Assembly (NCBI GenBank): GCA_002375995.1
Contig: DFNI01000041.1
Coordinates: 1-64,000 of the forward strand
Source: Acetothermia bacterium UBA3571
GTDB lineage: Bacteria > Bipolaricaulota > Bipolaricaulia > Bipolaricaulales > Bipolaricaulaceae
Direction: 5' to 3'
Length of the DNA: 64,000 nucleotides
Part shown: positions 52,740 to 64,000 of the stretch, in pieces
How positions within the stretch are numbered: position 1 is the stretch's first letter
Layout of the letters: every line of letters starts with the position of its first letter
Program-made: the position numbers and the translations under genes
Notes under the pieces: generated by a model
Told to the model about the DNA's origin: nothing
Seen by the model: only the letters and a program-made list of their open reading frames with translations
The model's database searches: none

Positions 52740-53297
52740 ATGGACGTCAGGGCCTGGATGGAACCCGATCCTCCCACGGTGCTCGCCAGCACCCCGGTGG
52801 AGGAGGCGCAGAAGCTCGCTCAAGATCTGGGATTGGCGTTGGTATTGGTGGTGGATGAAGAGGGGAGGCTCGTCGGGTTCTTGACGCGCAAGGCCCTGGA
52901 CGCGGCCCCCAAGCCCGATCTCCCGGCGGGGAAGCTCGCGGCCCAGCCCACAGTAGTGTTGCAGGCCGACGATCCGGTGGAGCGAGCCCTGGCCCTGCTC
53001 GTGGATAGATACGCCGTGCTCCCGGTCTTGGAGGGGGAGCGGCTGGTGGGCGTGATCACCCGGGGGGGAGCGTTGCGGGCCCTGGTACGGATGACGGGGA
53101 TCGGAGAGGAAGGGACGCGGATCCGACTGAAACTGGACGATCACCGGGAGATCTACCGGGTTTTGGAGGTGCTTTCCCGGAACGATCTGGAACTTGTGTC
53201 GGTGACCCGGAGCGGGGAGGGGGAGGTGGTCCTCCACGTGCGGGGCCTATCCGATAAGGAAGGCCTCATGCGCGAGCTGGAGGAGGCGCTGGGATGA
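52740..53297 (+). CDS. CBS-pair protein with C-terminal ACT-like segment
   Basis: A 185-aa protein. Two CBS repeats span residues ~1-55 (MEPDPPTVLASTPVEEAQKLA in part) and ~65-120 (QPTVVLQADDPVERALALL; VITRGGALRALV). The last ~60 residues have an ACT-like beta-alpha pattern (RIRLKLDDHREIYRVLEVLSRN in part). Such proteins usually sense adenosine nucleotides or SAM. It follows the EF-G-like gene by 5 nt and overlaps yjbQ by 4 nt, so the three are likely one operon. Confidence 0.85.
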   Translation: MDVRAWMEPDPPTVLASTPVEEAQKLAQDLGLALVLVVDEEGRLVGFLTRKALDAAPKPDLPAGKLAAQPTVVLQADDPVERALALLVDRYAVLPVLEGERLVGVITRGGALRALVRMTGIGEEGTRIRLKLDDHREIYRVLEVLSRNDLELVSVTRSGEGEVVLHVRGLSDKEGLMRELEEALG

Positions 53298-53692
53298 GGT
53301 ACGTGGAGATCGCCGTCCCCACCCGATCCCGGGAAGAGGTGCTGGATATCACGGAAAAGGTGGAGGGTGCTATCCGGGAGCTCGGGCTTTCGGAAGGCTT
53401 CGTGGTGCTTTACTGTCCCCACACCACCGCCGGCCTCACCGTGAACGAGACCGCGGATCCGGACGTAAGGGCGGACGTAAACGCGGCCATGTCCGCCATG
53501 GTGCCCAGGATCGCGTTCAGGCACGGGGAGGGGAACTCCCCGGCCCACTTCCGCTCGGCCCTCTTGGGCCCTACCCTGCTCCTCCCGGTGGAGAGAGGGC
53601 GATTGTCCCTGGGCACGTGGCAGGGGGTTTACTTCTGCGAATTCGACGGCCCCCGTCGCCGCCGCGTCCGTGTCTACCCTTTACCTGCGTGA
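53294..53692 (+). CDS. YjbQ/UPF0047 family protein
   Basis: A 132-aa UPF0047/YjbQ protein of standard length. The signature CPHTTAGLTVNE (residues ~41-52), the FRHGEGNSPAHFRSALLGP segment with its conserved histidines, and GTWQGVYFCEFDGPRRR are all present. Some members have secondary thiamin-phosphate synthase activity, though the physiological role is debated. It ends the EF-G-like operon and converges on rtcB with a 134-nt gap that holds nothing I recognise. Confidence 0.9.
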   Translation: MRYVEIAVPTRSREEVLDITEKVEGAIRELGLSEGFVVLYCPHTTAGLTVNETADPDVRADVNAAMSAMVPRIAFRHGEGNSPAHFRSALLGPTLLLPVERGRLSLGTWQGVYFCEFDGPRRRRVRVYPLPA

Positions 53693-53826
53693 GCTGAGGA
53701 TATACCTGAGTGGGCGGATATCCCGGCCCTGTTCACCACATCTTCACACAAGATCCTCGTCCTCTGAACAGCACCGAGTTCACCCGGGCTTGAGCCGCGC
53801 ACCGGGGGCGATCCGTTCGCCCACGG

Positions 53827-55269
53827 TTAGCCCTTGATGCACACAAGGGGCCTCACCTTGGCCACCTTGGCGTTGAGCTTAGCCCCCACCGCGGCCTCCA
53901 CCACCAGGTCCACGTCCTTGTACGCCAGCGGCGCCTCCTCCGCCGCCCCGGCGTAGGAATGCGCCCGGACGATGATCCCCTTACCCCGGAGGTCCTGGAT
54001 GATCTTCTCCCCCCGCCACTTCTTCTTGGCCTGGGCCCGGGACATGGCACGGCCGGCGCCGTGGACCCCGGAACCGAACACTTTCTGCATCCCGATTTCG
54101 GTTCCCCGCAGGATGTAAGAGGAAGTGCCCATGGTGCCGCCCACGAAGATGGGATGGCCCACCTCCCGGTACTTGGGCGGGTTCTCGGGCCGCCCGGGGC
54201 CAAAGGCCCGGGTGGAGCCCTTGCGGTGCACCAGGACCTCTCGCTCCTCCCCGTTCACCCGGTGGCGCTCGAACTTCACGTTGTTGTGCCCCACGTCGTA
54301 AAGGGTCCTGATGTCCGAGGGTTTGAGCCCAAACAAAGGACACAAGACCTCCCGCACCAGGTGCGCTAGCACCTGCCTGTTGGCAAAAGCACAGTTTATC
54401 CCCGCGAACACCGCCGAAAGGTACCGCTGCCCTTCGGGGGACTTAATGGGGGCACACACGAGCTCCCGCTCCCTGATGGGGATCCCGTATTTGCGGGAGG
54501 CCTTCTCCAGGTCCTTCAGGTAATCCTGGCCGATCTGGTGGCCCAGGGCCCTCGAGCCGCAGTGGATGGCCACGAGCACCTGGTCCACCTCGATCCCGTA
54601 GGCGGCCGCCGCCTTTTCATCGTAGATCTCCTCCACGTACTGGACTTCGAGGTAGTGGTTGCCCGACCCCAAGGTCCCCACCTGCTTGAACTGGCGCTGT
54701 TTCGCCTTGAGGGAGACCGCGGCGGGATCGGCCCCCTCCATGCGCCCCCCCTCCTCGATGTACTCCAGGTCCTCGGGAAGACCGTACCCGCGCTCCAGGG
54801 CGAAGTAGGCCCCTTTCTTTAACACCTCGTCGATCCCCTCTACGCTCAGGCGAAGCTCTCCCTCCGAGCCAAGGCCGGCGGGGATGTGGTGGAAGAGCTT
54901 GTCGGCCACCTCCTCTTTTTTGGCCTCGATGTCGTCCCGGTGGAGCGGGGTGACCAGCACCCGCACCCCGCAGTTGATGTCGAAGCCCACCCCGCCCATG
55001 GCCACCACTCCCTCCTCGGGGTCGAACGCCCCCACCCCCCCAATGGGGAAGCCGTACCCGGGGTGCACGTCAGGCATGGCGATGGCCGCCTTCACGATCC
55101 CGGGGAGGGAGGCCACGTTCCGCACCTGTTCCAGGGCGTTCCACTCGTGGCCCTTGTGGTCGATCAAGGGCTTCAGGATCGCCTCGGAAGCGTAGATCTT
55201 CCCGGGAACGAGCATGTCCCCGGACTTGGGGATTTCCCACTCGTAGTCGGTTACCTTCCGCACCTCCAT
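53827..55269 (-). CDS. rtcB: RNA-splicing ligase RtcB
   Basis: A 480-aa Mn/GTP-dependent RNA ligase joining 2',3'-cyclic phosphate or 3'-phosphate ends to 5'-OH ends. Metal and active-site motifs are intact: MPDVHPGYGFPIGG, GVGFDINCGVR (metal cysteine), GSGNHYLE, HCGSRALGHQ and HGAGRAMSR, which contains the histidine that is guanylylated. It is cotranscribed with archease, its activator, and ThpR. Good match over the full length. Confidence 0.96.
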   Translation of the reverse strand: MEVRKVTDYEWEIPKSGDMLVPGKIYASEAILKPLIDHKGHEWNALEQVRNVASLPGIVKAAIAMPDVHPGYGFPIGGVGAFDPEEGVVAMGGVGFDINCGVRVLVTPLHRDDIEAKKEEVADKLFHHIPAGLGSEGELRLSVEGIDEVLKKGAYFALERGYGLPEDLEYIEEGGRMEGADPAAVSLKAKQRQFKQVGTLGSGNHYLEVQYVEEIYDEKAAAAYGIEVDQVLVAIHCGSRALGHQIGQDYLKDLEKASRKYGIPIRERELVCAPIKSPEGQRYLSAVFAGINCAFANRQVLAHLVREVLCPLFGLKPSDIRTLYDVGHNNVKFERHRVNGEEREVLVHRKGSTRAFGPGRPENPPKYREVGHPIFVGGTMGTSSYILRGTEIGMQKVFGSGVHGAGRAMSRAQAKKKWRGEKIIQDLRGKGIIVRAHSYAGAAEEAPLAYKDVDLVVEAAVGAKLNAKVAKVRPLVCIKG

Positions 55270-55281
55270 CGTTCCCCTCCT

Positions 55282-55703
55282 TCACAGATCTACCACGCAC
55301 TGGGCGACGTAGCGCCCGTCGTCCTTTCCCACCTTGACCCCGTAATAAGTGGCTGCCTTCACTTCCACCGCCGGCTTGTGGCGCGCGGGGTCCAGGGGCT
55401 CCCCGTACGCCTTTCCCCGGAGGACCCAGCGGTGAGCCTTCCGGGAGATCTCCGCCTCGAACCGGGAAAATACCATCCCCTCGAGGTCCCGGAGGGCCAA
55501 GAGCTCCCCGAGCCAAGAGACGAAGAGGACCTCCAGGGTCTCGGCTTCCACTTCCACCGGCACCGCCCGCTCCGGCCGCACCGCCTCCAGGTCCACCATC
55601 AGGGAGAACATCCCCCGGGCGGCCTCGCAGAAGGCCTCTTCGAGGGAATCCCCGATCCCCCGCACCCCGGCATCGGCCTCGTGCTCCAGGATCTCGTACG
55701 GCA

Positions 55704-55704
<1 letters not shown>
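55282..55704 (-). CDS. Archease
   Basis: A 140-aa archease that promotes RtcB guanylylation and multiple turnover. The N-terminal EHEADAGVRGIGDSLEEAF and the C-terminal KAATYYGVKV–RYVAQCVVDL carry the conserved acidic metal-binding residues (Asp/Glu near residues 9-11 and the terminal Asp). Its start overlaps the thpR stop at one base; rtcB follows 12 nt downstream. Confidence 0.93.
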
Positions 55705-58660
<2,956 letters not shown>

Positions 58661-58684
58661 GCAGACGGCTGGGACCAAGTTTAG

Positions 58685-58717
58685 AAAAAGGCGGCGTATT
58701 TCCTACGCCGCCTTTTT
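58685..58717 (+). terminator. Intrinsic terminator after CDC48-like gene
   Basis: A perfect 14-bp stem AAAAAGGCGGCGTA / TACGCCGCCTTTTT (58685-58698 with 58704-58717) with a 5-nt loop and a six-T tract. It begins 24 nt after the stop codon. Confidence 0.9.
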
Positions 58718-58730
58718 TCACAAATAGCCC

Positions 58731-58749
58731 TTGACACTAAAGTGTAAAA
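58731..58749 (+). promoter_or_regulatory. Palindrome ACACTAAAGTGT before EamA gene
   Basis: The 12-bp palindrome ACACT-AA-AGTGT (58734-58745) overlaps a TTGACA (58731-58736) and ends 7 nt before ATG 58753. No -10 element fits a normal spacing from that TTGACA. It may be an operator in a leader or core promoter. Confidence 0.4.
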
Positions 58750-58752
58750 GCC

Positions 58753-59640
58753 ATGCTCGAACACAGGGCGTTGGTCTTGGTCCTCCTGGCAGTGTTCATG
58801 TGGTCGTGGCTCGGCCCCTTGGGGAAGATGGTGTATGCGCTCGGGGCCACGGCCTACCAGTTGGTCGCCTTCCGGGTCCTCTTCGCCTGGGCCGCCCTTC
58901 TGCCTTGGGCCATCCATAAGAAGTGGTGGAGGATAAGAGCAAGCTCCATCCCCGTACTTTTCCTCTACAGCCTCTTCAGCGTGGTTTTCAACTACCTTGG
59001 CTTTTACCTCGCGCTCAAGTACATCTCCGTGACCGCCGCCATTGTGATCTTGTACGCCTACCCCGCTTTGGTGCTCCTCCTTTCCCGGGCCTTCTTGAAG
59101 GAGCCCTTGGGGGGACGAGAACTCATCGCCCTTACGCTTACCTTGGTGGGGATCTTTCTCATTGCCCAGGGGTACCGCCTGGAGCAGTTCGCCCTCAACG
59201 CCCCGGGCGTGGGGTTGGCACTCCTGGCGGCCTTCTCCGTGGCCATCTACAACGTGGGCGGAAAGCGCCTGGTGCGCGACCTCGAGCCCTGGGCCCTGCT
59301 TTTCTGGGGTTTCACCCTGGGGGCGGCGGTGCTTTGGGTTGTCTATCCGGGAGTAGGTCGCGGGTTCCCCGCCCTCCCCATCGCCGGATGGTCGCTCATT
59401 TTGTGCATCGCCCTCTTCCCTACCCTGGGAAGCTACGGGCTTTATCTTGTGGCCCTGAAGGGCATGCGCGCCGGACACGCTTCCCTCATCTCCACCCTGG
59501 AACCCCTGCTTGCGGCCTTTTGGGCGGCCCTCGTTTTGGGGGAGCGCCTGGAGGCCCCCCAGGCCGTGGGAGGGGCGTTGGTCTTGAGCGCTGCGTCCCT
59601 GATCCTGTGGAGACGTTTGCGCCCCCGGAGGGAGAAGTGA
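58753..59640 (+). CDS. EamA-family (DMT) transporter
   Basis: A 295-aa drug/metabolite transporter with ten hydrophobic helices in two EamA repeats. The first repeat ends near residue 140 (YAYPALVLLLSRAFLKEPLG; LVGIFLIAQG) and the second shows ISTLEPLLAAFWAALVLGERL with the final LILWRRLRPRR tail. Export or uptake of a small metabolite is expected; the substrate is unknown. It precedes hutU by 39 nt. Confidence 0.88.
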   Translation: MLEHRALVLVLLAVFMWSWLGPLGKMVYALGATAYQLVAFRVLFAWAALLPWAIHKKWWRIRASSIPVLFLYSLFSVVFNYLGFYLALKYISVTAAIVILYAYPALVLLLSRAFLKEPLGGRELIALTLTLVGIFLIAQGYRLEQFALNAPGVGLALLAAFSVAIYNVGGKRLVRDLEPWALLFWGFTLGAAVLWVVYPGVGRGFPALPIAGWSLILCIALFPTLGSYGLYLVALKGMRAGHASLISTLEPLLAAFWAALVLGERLEAPQAVGGALVLSAASLILWRRLRPRREK

Positions 59641-59679
59641 TAGAATGGGAAAGGAAGATCGGACAAGGAGGGGTGGGAC

Positions 59680-61359
59680 ATGCCCGATAAGGTGGCTACG
59701 CGCGAGGTAAGGGCTCCACGGGGCACGAAGCTTAACTGTAAAGGGTGGCTGCAGGAAGCGGCCCTGAGGATGCTGATGAACAACCTGGATCCCGAAGTGG
59801 CGGGGGATCCGGCCAACTTGATCGTCTACGGCGGCACCGGCAAGGCCGCCCGCTCCTGGGAGGACTTCGACCTCATCGTCAAGGCCCTGAAGGACCTGGA
59901 AAACGACGAGACCCTACTGGTCCAGTCCGGGAGGGCGGTGGGGATCTTCAAGACCCACGAGGACGCCCCCAGGGTCCTCATCGTGAACGCTATGCTGGTT
60001 CCGGAGTGGGCCACGTGGGAGAAGTTCCGGGAGCTTGAGCGGTTGGGGCTCACCATGTACGGCCAGATGACGGCCGGTTCCTGGATCTACATCGGGACCC
60101 AGGGGATCCTGCAGGGGACCTACGAGACGCTTGCCGAGTGTGCCCGCCAGCACTTCGACGGAACCCTCCGGGGGAAGCTGGTCCTCACCGCAGGGCTCGG
60201 GGAGATGGGGGGAGCACAGCCTTTGGCCATCACCATGAACGAGGGCGTGGGGATCATCGTGGAGATAAACCCCGAAAAGATACAACGGCGGTTGCAGTTC
60301 AAGCAGCTCGACACCTGGACCGACTCCCTGGATAAGGCCCTGGAGATCGCCCTGGAGCACAAAAAGAAGGGAGAGCCCATCTCGATTGGGCTTTTGGGGA
60401 ACGCCGCCGATATCTACCCCGAGCTACTCCAGCGCGGGGTGATCCCGGACGTGGTGACGGACCAGACCGCGGCCCATGACGAGCTGAACGGCTACGTTCC
60501 CGGGGGGATGACCTACGAGGAGGCACTGAAGCTCAGGGAGGAGGACCCGGATAAGTACATCGAGCTCTCGTACGAGTCCATGGTGCGGCACTGTAGGGCC
60601 ATGGCGGAGATGAAGGAGGCCGGGGCCATCGTCTTCGACTACGGGAACGCCCTGCGGGCCCAGGCGGAGAAGGGGGGGCTTCCCCACGAGGTGGCGTTCT
60701 CCTTCCCGGGGTTCGTGCAGGCATACATCCGGCCCATGTTCTGTGAGGGGAAGGGGCCGTTCCGGTGGGTGGCGTTGTCCGGTGATCCCGAGGACATCTA
60801 CCGGACGGACCGGGCGATTTTGGAGCTTTTCCCGAAGGACGAGGCGCTTCGGCGCTGGATCGAGAAGGCAGAGGCCAAGGTGAAGTTCCAGGGGCTTCCG
60901 GCGCGGATCTGCTGGCTCGGGTACGGAGAGCGGGCCGAGGCCGGGCTTGCCTTCAATGAACTGGTGAGGAAGGGGGAGGTGAAGGCCCCCATCGTCATCG
61001 GCCGGGACCATTTGGACTCGGGTTCCGTAGCGTCTCCCTACCGGGAGACGGAGGGGATGCTAGACGGGTCCGATGCCATCGCGGACTGGCCGATCCTGAA
61101 CGCCCTCCTCAACGCGGTGTGTGGGGCGACGTGGGTATCGGTGCACCACGGCGGGGGTGTAGGGATCGGGAAGTCGATCCACGCGGGGATGGTGATCGTG
61201 GCGGACGGGACGAGGGAGGCGGACCGGCGCCTGGAACGGGTGCTGACGGCAGACCCGGGGATCGGGGTGGCCCGCCACGTCGACGCCGGCTACGAGAAGG
61301 CCATCCGGGTAGCTAGGGAACGCGGTGTGCGCGTTCCCAAACTGGAATACGGCGCGTGA
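59680..61359 (+). CDS. hutU: Urocanate hydratase
   Basis: A 559-aa urocanase of normal length, which adds water to urocanate giving imidazolone propionate with NAD+ as an electrophilic cofactor. Landmarks: [34 protein letters not shown] (in part), [43 protein letters not shown] and the active-site region [13 protein letters not shown]. No hutH or hutI lies in the window. The following Liv-type importer starts 66 nt downstream and may import histidine or a related amino acid. Confidence 0.96.
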   Translation: MPDKVATREVRAPRGTKLNCKGWLQEAALRMLMNNLDPEVAGDPANLIVYGGTGKAARSWEDFDLIVKALKDLENDETLLVQSGRAVGIFKTHEDAPRVLIVNAMLVPEWATWEKFRELERLGLTMYGQMTAGSWIYIGTQGILQGTYETLAECARQHFDGTLRGKLVLTAGLGEMGGAQPLAITMNEGVGIIVEINPEKIQRRLQFKQLDTWTDSLDKALEIALEHKKKGEPISIGLLGNAADIYPELLQRGVIPDVVTDQTAAHDELNGYVPGGMTYEEALKLREEDPDKYIELSYESMVRHCRAMAEMKEAGAIVFDYGNALRAQAEKGGLPHEVAFSFPGFVQAYIRPMFCEGKGPFRWVALSGDPEDIYRTDRAILELFPKDEALRRWIEKAEAKVKFQGLPARICWLGYGERAEAGLAFNELVRKGEVKAPIVIGRDHLDSGSVASPYRETEGMLDGSDAIADWPILNALLNAVCGATWVSVHHGGGVGIGKSIHAGMVIVADGTREADRRLERVLTADPGIGVARHVDAGYEKAIRVARERGVRVPKLEYGA

Positions 61360-61425
61360 GGAGGTGATACGCGGAAAAAGGATCCTTCGCGAGAACAACC
61401 CACAAGCCCAAAGAGGAGGTGTGTT

Positions 61426-62568
61426 ATGCGTAAGTTCACAATAGGTTTGATTCTTTTGGCGTCTGTTGGACTTTTCGCCGCCGCATCTGAGACGGTGAAG
61501 ATCGGTTTCTTCTCCCCCTTGACGGGATTCGCGGCGGCCGACGGCCACGCCGCCTTGACCGGGGCCCAGATCGCGGTGGACTTCATCAACGCCGCCGGTG
61601 GCATCAACGGGAAGCCGGTGGAATTGGTTTTCTACGATGACGCCGCCAAGGCCGACCAGGCCTCGGCCATCGCCCGGAAGCTTATCGAGCAGGACCAGGT
61701 GGTCATCGCCGTCTCAGGCTCCTACAGCACCGCCACCAGAGCCGCGGCCAAGATCTTCCAAGAAGCGGGTGTTCCCATGATCTCCGCCTACGCCATCCAC
61801 CCCTCCATCATCGAGACCGGCCACCTCATCTTCCGGGTGGGGATGGGCGCTCCCGTGGAAGGGGTGGCCGGGGCGCACCTCGCGGTGGAGATCCTCGGCG
61901 CCAAAAGGATCGCCGTCCTCACCATGGACAACGACTTCGGGGTCTCGCTTTCGGAATACTTCGTGAAGACGGCCGAGGAGCTCGGGGCCGAGATCGTGTT
62001 CGAAAAGAAGTTCCCCTTGGGGGAGCGGGAGTTCCGGGCCATGCTCGCACAGGTCAAGTTGAAGAACCCTGACCTCATCTGGGCCACCGGTTACTACGGT
62101 GAGGCGGCGGCCATCGTCTCCCAGGCCCGGGAGCTGGGGATCGAGGCCACCATCCTCGGCCAGGAGGGGTACGACTCCCCGAAGTTCATCGAGCTGGCGG
62201 GTGAGGCCGCTGAGGGCGTGATCATCGTCACTGACTTGAACCGTGATTCCGACAGGGAGATCGTTCAGAAGTTCCTCGCAGAGTACGAGAAGCGCGCCGG
62301 GCACCCGGCGGACATGGTGGCGGCCTCCGCCTTCGATGCCATCAAGGTGGCGGCCTACGCCATCGCAGTGGCCGGGACCGATGCCGAGGCCATTGCCAAG
62401 GCCATCAACGACATCCGCCACATGTACGACGTGGTAACTGGCCCCTTCTACGCCTTCCTGGGCCGGGAGGCCATCCGCCCGGTGGAGGTGCAGATCGTGA
62501 AGGAAGGTGCCTTCCGCTTCTTCCACACCTTCACCGAGCCGGAGATCATCATCCCGCCGGAACTTTGA
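61426..62568 (+). CDS. Liv-type amino-acid binding protein
   Basis: A 380-aa periplasmic binding protein, LivK/family 6. Signal peptide ~1-20, then VKIGFFSPLTGFAAADG, AQIAVDFINAAGGINGKPVEL (in part), DDAAKADQASAIARKLI and ISAYAIHPSI. A GAGGAGGTGTG ribosome site precedes ATG 61426. With hutU just upstream, histidine or another urocanate precursor is a plausible ligand (inference). Confidence 0.9.
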   Translation: MRKFTIGLILLASVGLFAAASETVKIGFFSPLTGFAAADGHAALTGAQIAVDFINAAGGINGKPVELVFYDDAAKADQASAIARKLIEQDQVVIAVSGSYSTATRAAAKIFQEAGVPMISAYAIHPSIIETGHLIFRVGMGAPVEGVAGAHLAVEILGAKRIAVLTMDNDFGVSLSEYFVKTAEELGAEIVFEKKFPLGEREFRAMLAQVKLKNPDLIWATGYYGEAAAIVSQARELGIEATILGQEGYDSPKFIELAGEAAEGVIIVTDLNRDSDREIVQKFLAEYEKRAGHPADMVAASAFDAIKVAAYAIAVAGTDAEAIAKAINDIRHMYDVVTGPFYAFLGREAIRPVEVQIVKEGAFRFFHTFTEPEIIIPPEL

Positions 62569-62573
62569 AGCGA

Positions 62574-62648
62574 TGACGGGTGACGCGTAACGCGTGACGG
62601 GTAAAAGCCGTTTCTGAACGCGTGACGCGTCACCCGTTACGCGTCACG
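62574..62648. repeat. ACGCGT-rich inverted repeat between binding protein and permease
   Basis: Two 23-nt arms, 62580-62602 and 62625-62647, are complementary except for two positions, with a 22-nt spacer. They are built from GTGACGCG/TAACGCG units, also seen at 41980-41992 and 43126-43160. There is no T-run, so it is not a standard terminator, but its place after a binding-protein gene mirrors the hairpins in the sugar operons. Confidence 0.8.
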
Positions 62649-62675
62649 GATTCGGAAGGGGGGATCCCGTAGGCC

Positions 62676-63539
62676 ATGGAGTTCTTACAACAACTGGTCT
62701 TCGCGCTGGTTTTGGGATCGAGCTACGCCCTCATCGCCATCGGGCTCACCATGGTCTACGGGATCCTCAAGATCCTCCACGTGGCCCACGCGGGGATCTA
62801 CACCCTGGGGGCCTATGTGGGGCTTCTAGTAGTCACCCACCTCACCTACAACTTCTGGGTCGCGCTGATTGCGGGCATGGTGGCCTCCGGCCTGGCCGGG
62901 GTCTTGATCTATCGAGGGGTCTACTACTACATCCTGCGGCGCTCCCGGATCGTGCCCCTGATCGTGAGCATCGGGATCTTCGCCGCCATGAACGAGTTCT
63001 ACCGGCTCGTCTTCGGCCCCTATCAACATGCGTTTCCGGCGAAGCTCAAGTTTCCGTTGGTGATCACGCCCTATTTCGTCATCACGCCGAAACAGCTCCT
63101 CATCATCTTTCTTACGGCGGTTTTTTTGTTGGCCCTGTATTTCGTGTTCAACCGCACCAAGGTGGGGCTCGCCTGGCAGGCCTGCTCCCAGGATCTCGCC
63201 ATGGCCGGGGCGGTGGGGGTGCCAGTGGACCGGGCCGTGGCCTTGAACTTCCTCTTGGGTTCGGCCCTAGCCGGGGCTGCCGGAATCCTCATGGCCTTCT
63301 ACCGCAACGAGGTCTACCCCACCATGGGCAACGTGGTGGCCTACAAGGCCTTCGTGGTGGTGGTCCTGGGGGGATTCGGGAGCATCCGGGGAAGCGTGGT
63401 CGCGGGGTTGCTCTTGGCGTTGGTGGAGACGTTCCTGGGGTCGTTGGAGTGGTTCGAGTTCCCCCGCGACGCCATCGCCTTTTTGCTCCTGATCTTCGTC
63501 CTCATGTTCCGGCCCAAAGGGCTCTTCGGGAGGCTGTGA
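62676..63539 (+). CDS. Branched-chain-type amino-acid ABC permease (LivH)
   Basis: A 287-aa permease with about eight helices. Family landmarks are LVLGSSYALIAIGLTMVYG, ILHVAHAGIYTLGAY, the loop SQDLAMAGAVGVPVDRAVAL (in part, residues ~170-189) and FVVVVLGGFGSIRGSVVAGLL near the C-terminus. It pairs with LivM, whose gene begins 1 nt after its stop. The start at ATG 62676 has GGGGGGATC upstream. Confidence 0.93.
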   Translation: MEFLQQLVFALVLGSSYALIAIGLTMVYGILKILHVAHAGIYTLGAYVGLLVVTHLTYNFWVALIAGMVASGLAGVLIYRGVYYYILRRSRIVPLIVSIGIFAAMNEFYRLVFGPYQHAFPAKLKFPLVITPYFVITPKQLLIIFLTAVFLLALYFVFNRTKVGLAWQACSQDLAMAGAVGVPVDRAVALNFLLGSALAGAAGILMAFYRNEVYPTMGNVVAYKAFVVVVLGGFGSIRGSVVAGLLLALVETFLGSLEWFEFPRDAIAFLLLIFVLMFRPKGLFGRL

Positions 63540-63540
63540 G

Positions 63541-64000
63541 ATGACATTGGGGTATCTCCTCACCGTGGGGACGTTCACGGGGATCTTCATGATCCTCACC
63601 TTGAGCCTCAACATCCTCACCGGCTACGCCAAGCAGGTCTCGCTGGGGCACGCTGCTTTCTTCGGGATCGGGGCCTACGCCGCGGCGATCCTGGCCACGA
63701 AAGCCGGTTTGAGCTTCTGGGCCGCCCTTCCGTGTGTGGTGGTGATCACCACCGTGGTGGGGGTGTTCTTGGGCCTCCCCAGCCTCCGAGTCTCCCACGA
63801 CTTCTTGGTCCTCTCCACCATCGGCCTCAACTTCATCGTGGGGGCGGTGTTCAAGTATTTCCCCTTCTTCGGTGGTTCCATGGGGATCGTCAACATCCCC
63901 AGCCCCACCTTCTTCGGGAAGCCCCTGGGCACCGCCGGCTACTTCGGACTCACGCTCGTTTTCGTGGTCCTCGCCATCCTAACGAGCCTCTACTTCTCCC
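63541..64000 (+). CDS. Branched-chain-type amino-acid ABC permease (LivM), cut by window end
   Basis: The first ~153 codons of a LivM-type permease: LTLSLNILTGYAKQVSLGHAAFFG–IGAYAAAIL (in parts) and GLPSLRVSHDFLVLSTIGLN are family signatures. The frame is open to the last base of the window. The ATPase genes livG and livF would be expected downstream. Confidence 0.92.
   Translation, partial: MTLGYLLTVGTFTGIFMILTLSLNILTGYAKQVSLGHAAFFGIGAYAAAILATKAGLSFWAALPCVVVITTVVGVFLGLPSLRVSHDFLVLSTIGLNFIVGAVFKYFPFFGGSMGIVNIPSPTFFGKPLGTAGYFGLTLVFVVLAILTSLYFS

Overview
The window is GC-rich bacterial DNA with short intergenic gaps and many ATGA-type overlaps. No rRNA or other firm phylogenetic marker is present. 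Several genes have their best-known relatives in hyperthermophiles and archaea: a VAT/CDC48-type double AAA+ ATPase, an RtcB–archease–ThpR RNA repair set, a TreT trehalose synthase and a Thermotoga-type inositol pathway. Together these point to a thermophilic, deep-branching bacterium (for example Bipolaricaulota/Acetothermia or a similar lineage). This placement is inference. The first ~825 bases hold no supported gene and begin with a 23-G run, so they may be a contig edge.

Layout. 826-9957: tRNA-Ala and a seven-gene co-directional operon (three membrane proteins, MoxR ATPase, DUF58 protein, two VWA membrane proteins). 9958-11836: a decayed minus-strand block, with a frameshifted korB, a korA remnant carrying stops and an internal deletion, and a truncated peroxiredoxin fused to it. 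11946-19322: housekeeping genes (nadB, adenine deaminase, plsC, cmk, an MFS transporter, a DUF218 protein). 19382-24700: a trehalose-type operon (ROK regulator, binding protein, two permeases, TreT). 24948-30653: a minus-strand run (radical SAM, UPF0282-like metallo-hydrolase, HAD phosphatase, NfeD, FloA and an unlisted 51-aa protein). 30720-43125: three transcription units with near-identical promoter/operator architecture. They encode a complete ABC importer with ATPase; a DegT aminotransferase, second importer and IolG; and IolM-IolN. 43273-46233: MntA/HepT toxin-antitoxin pair and a secreted TIM-barrel protein. 46263-50437: a peptide-type ABC importer with an embedded flavin-fold protein. 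50776-53692: EF-G-like GTPase, CBS protein, YjbQ. 53827-58660: RNA repair operon divergent from the CDC48-like ATPase. 58753-64000: EamA transporter, urocanate hydratase and the start of a Liv-type amino-acid importer that runs off the end.

How it fits together. The most coherent story is a cyclitol/inositol catabolic regulon spanning about 13 kb. All three of its promoters carry a 16-bp palindrome of consensus TTGNAAACGTTTNCAA beginning exactly 5 nt past the -10 box, so one LacI-type repressor, not encoded here, probably controls them all. IolG, IolM and IolN would convert myo-inositol to 5-keto-L-gluconate. The DegT aminotransferase, of the family that aminates scyllo-inosose, suggests amino-inositols are also handled. 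Only one of the three sugar-type importers has an ATPase, so that ATPase may be shared. In every plus-strand ABC operon the binding-protein gene is followed by a strong hairpin, three of them terminator-like, which could set the binding-protein/permease ratio.
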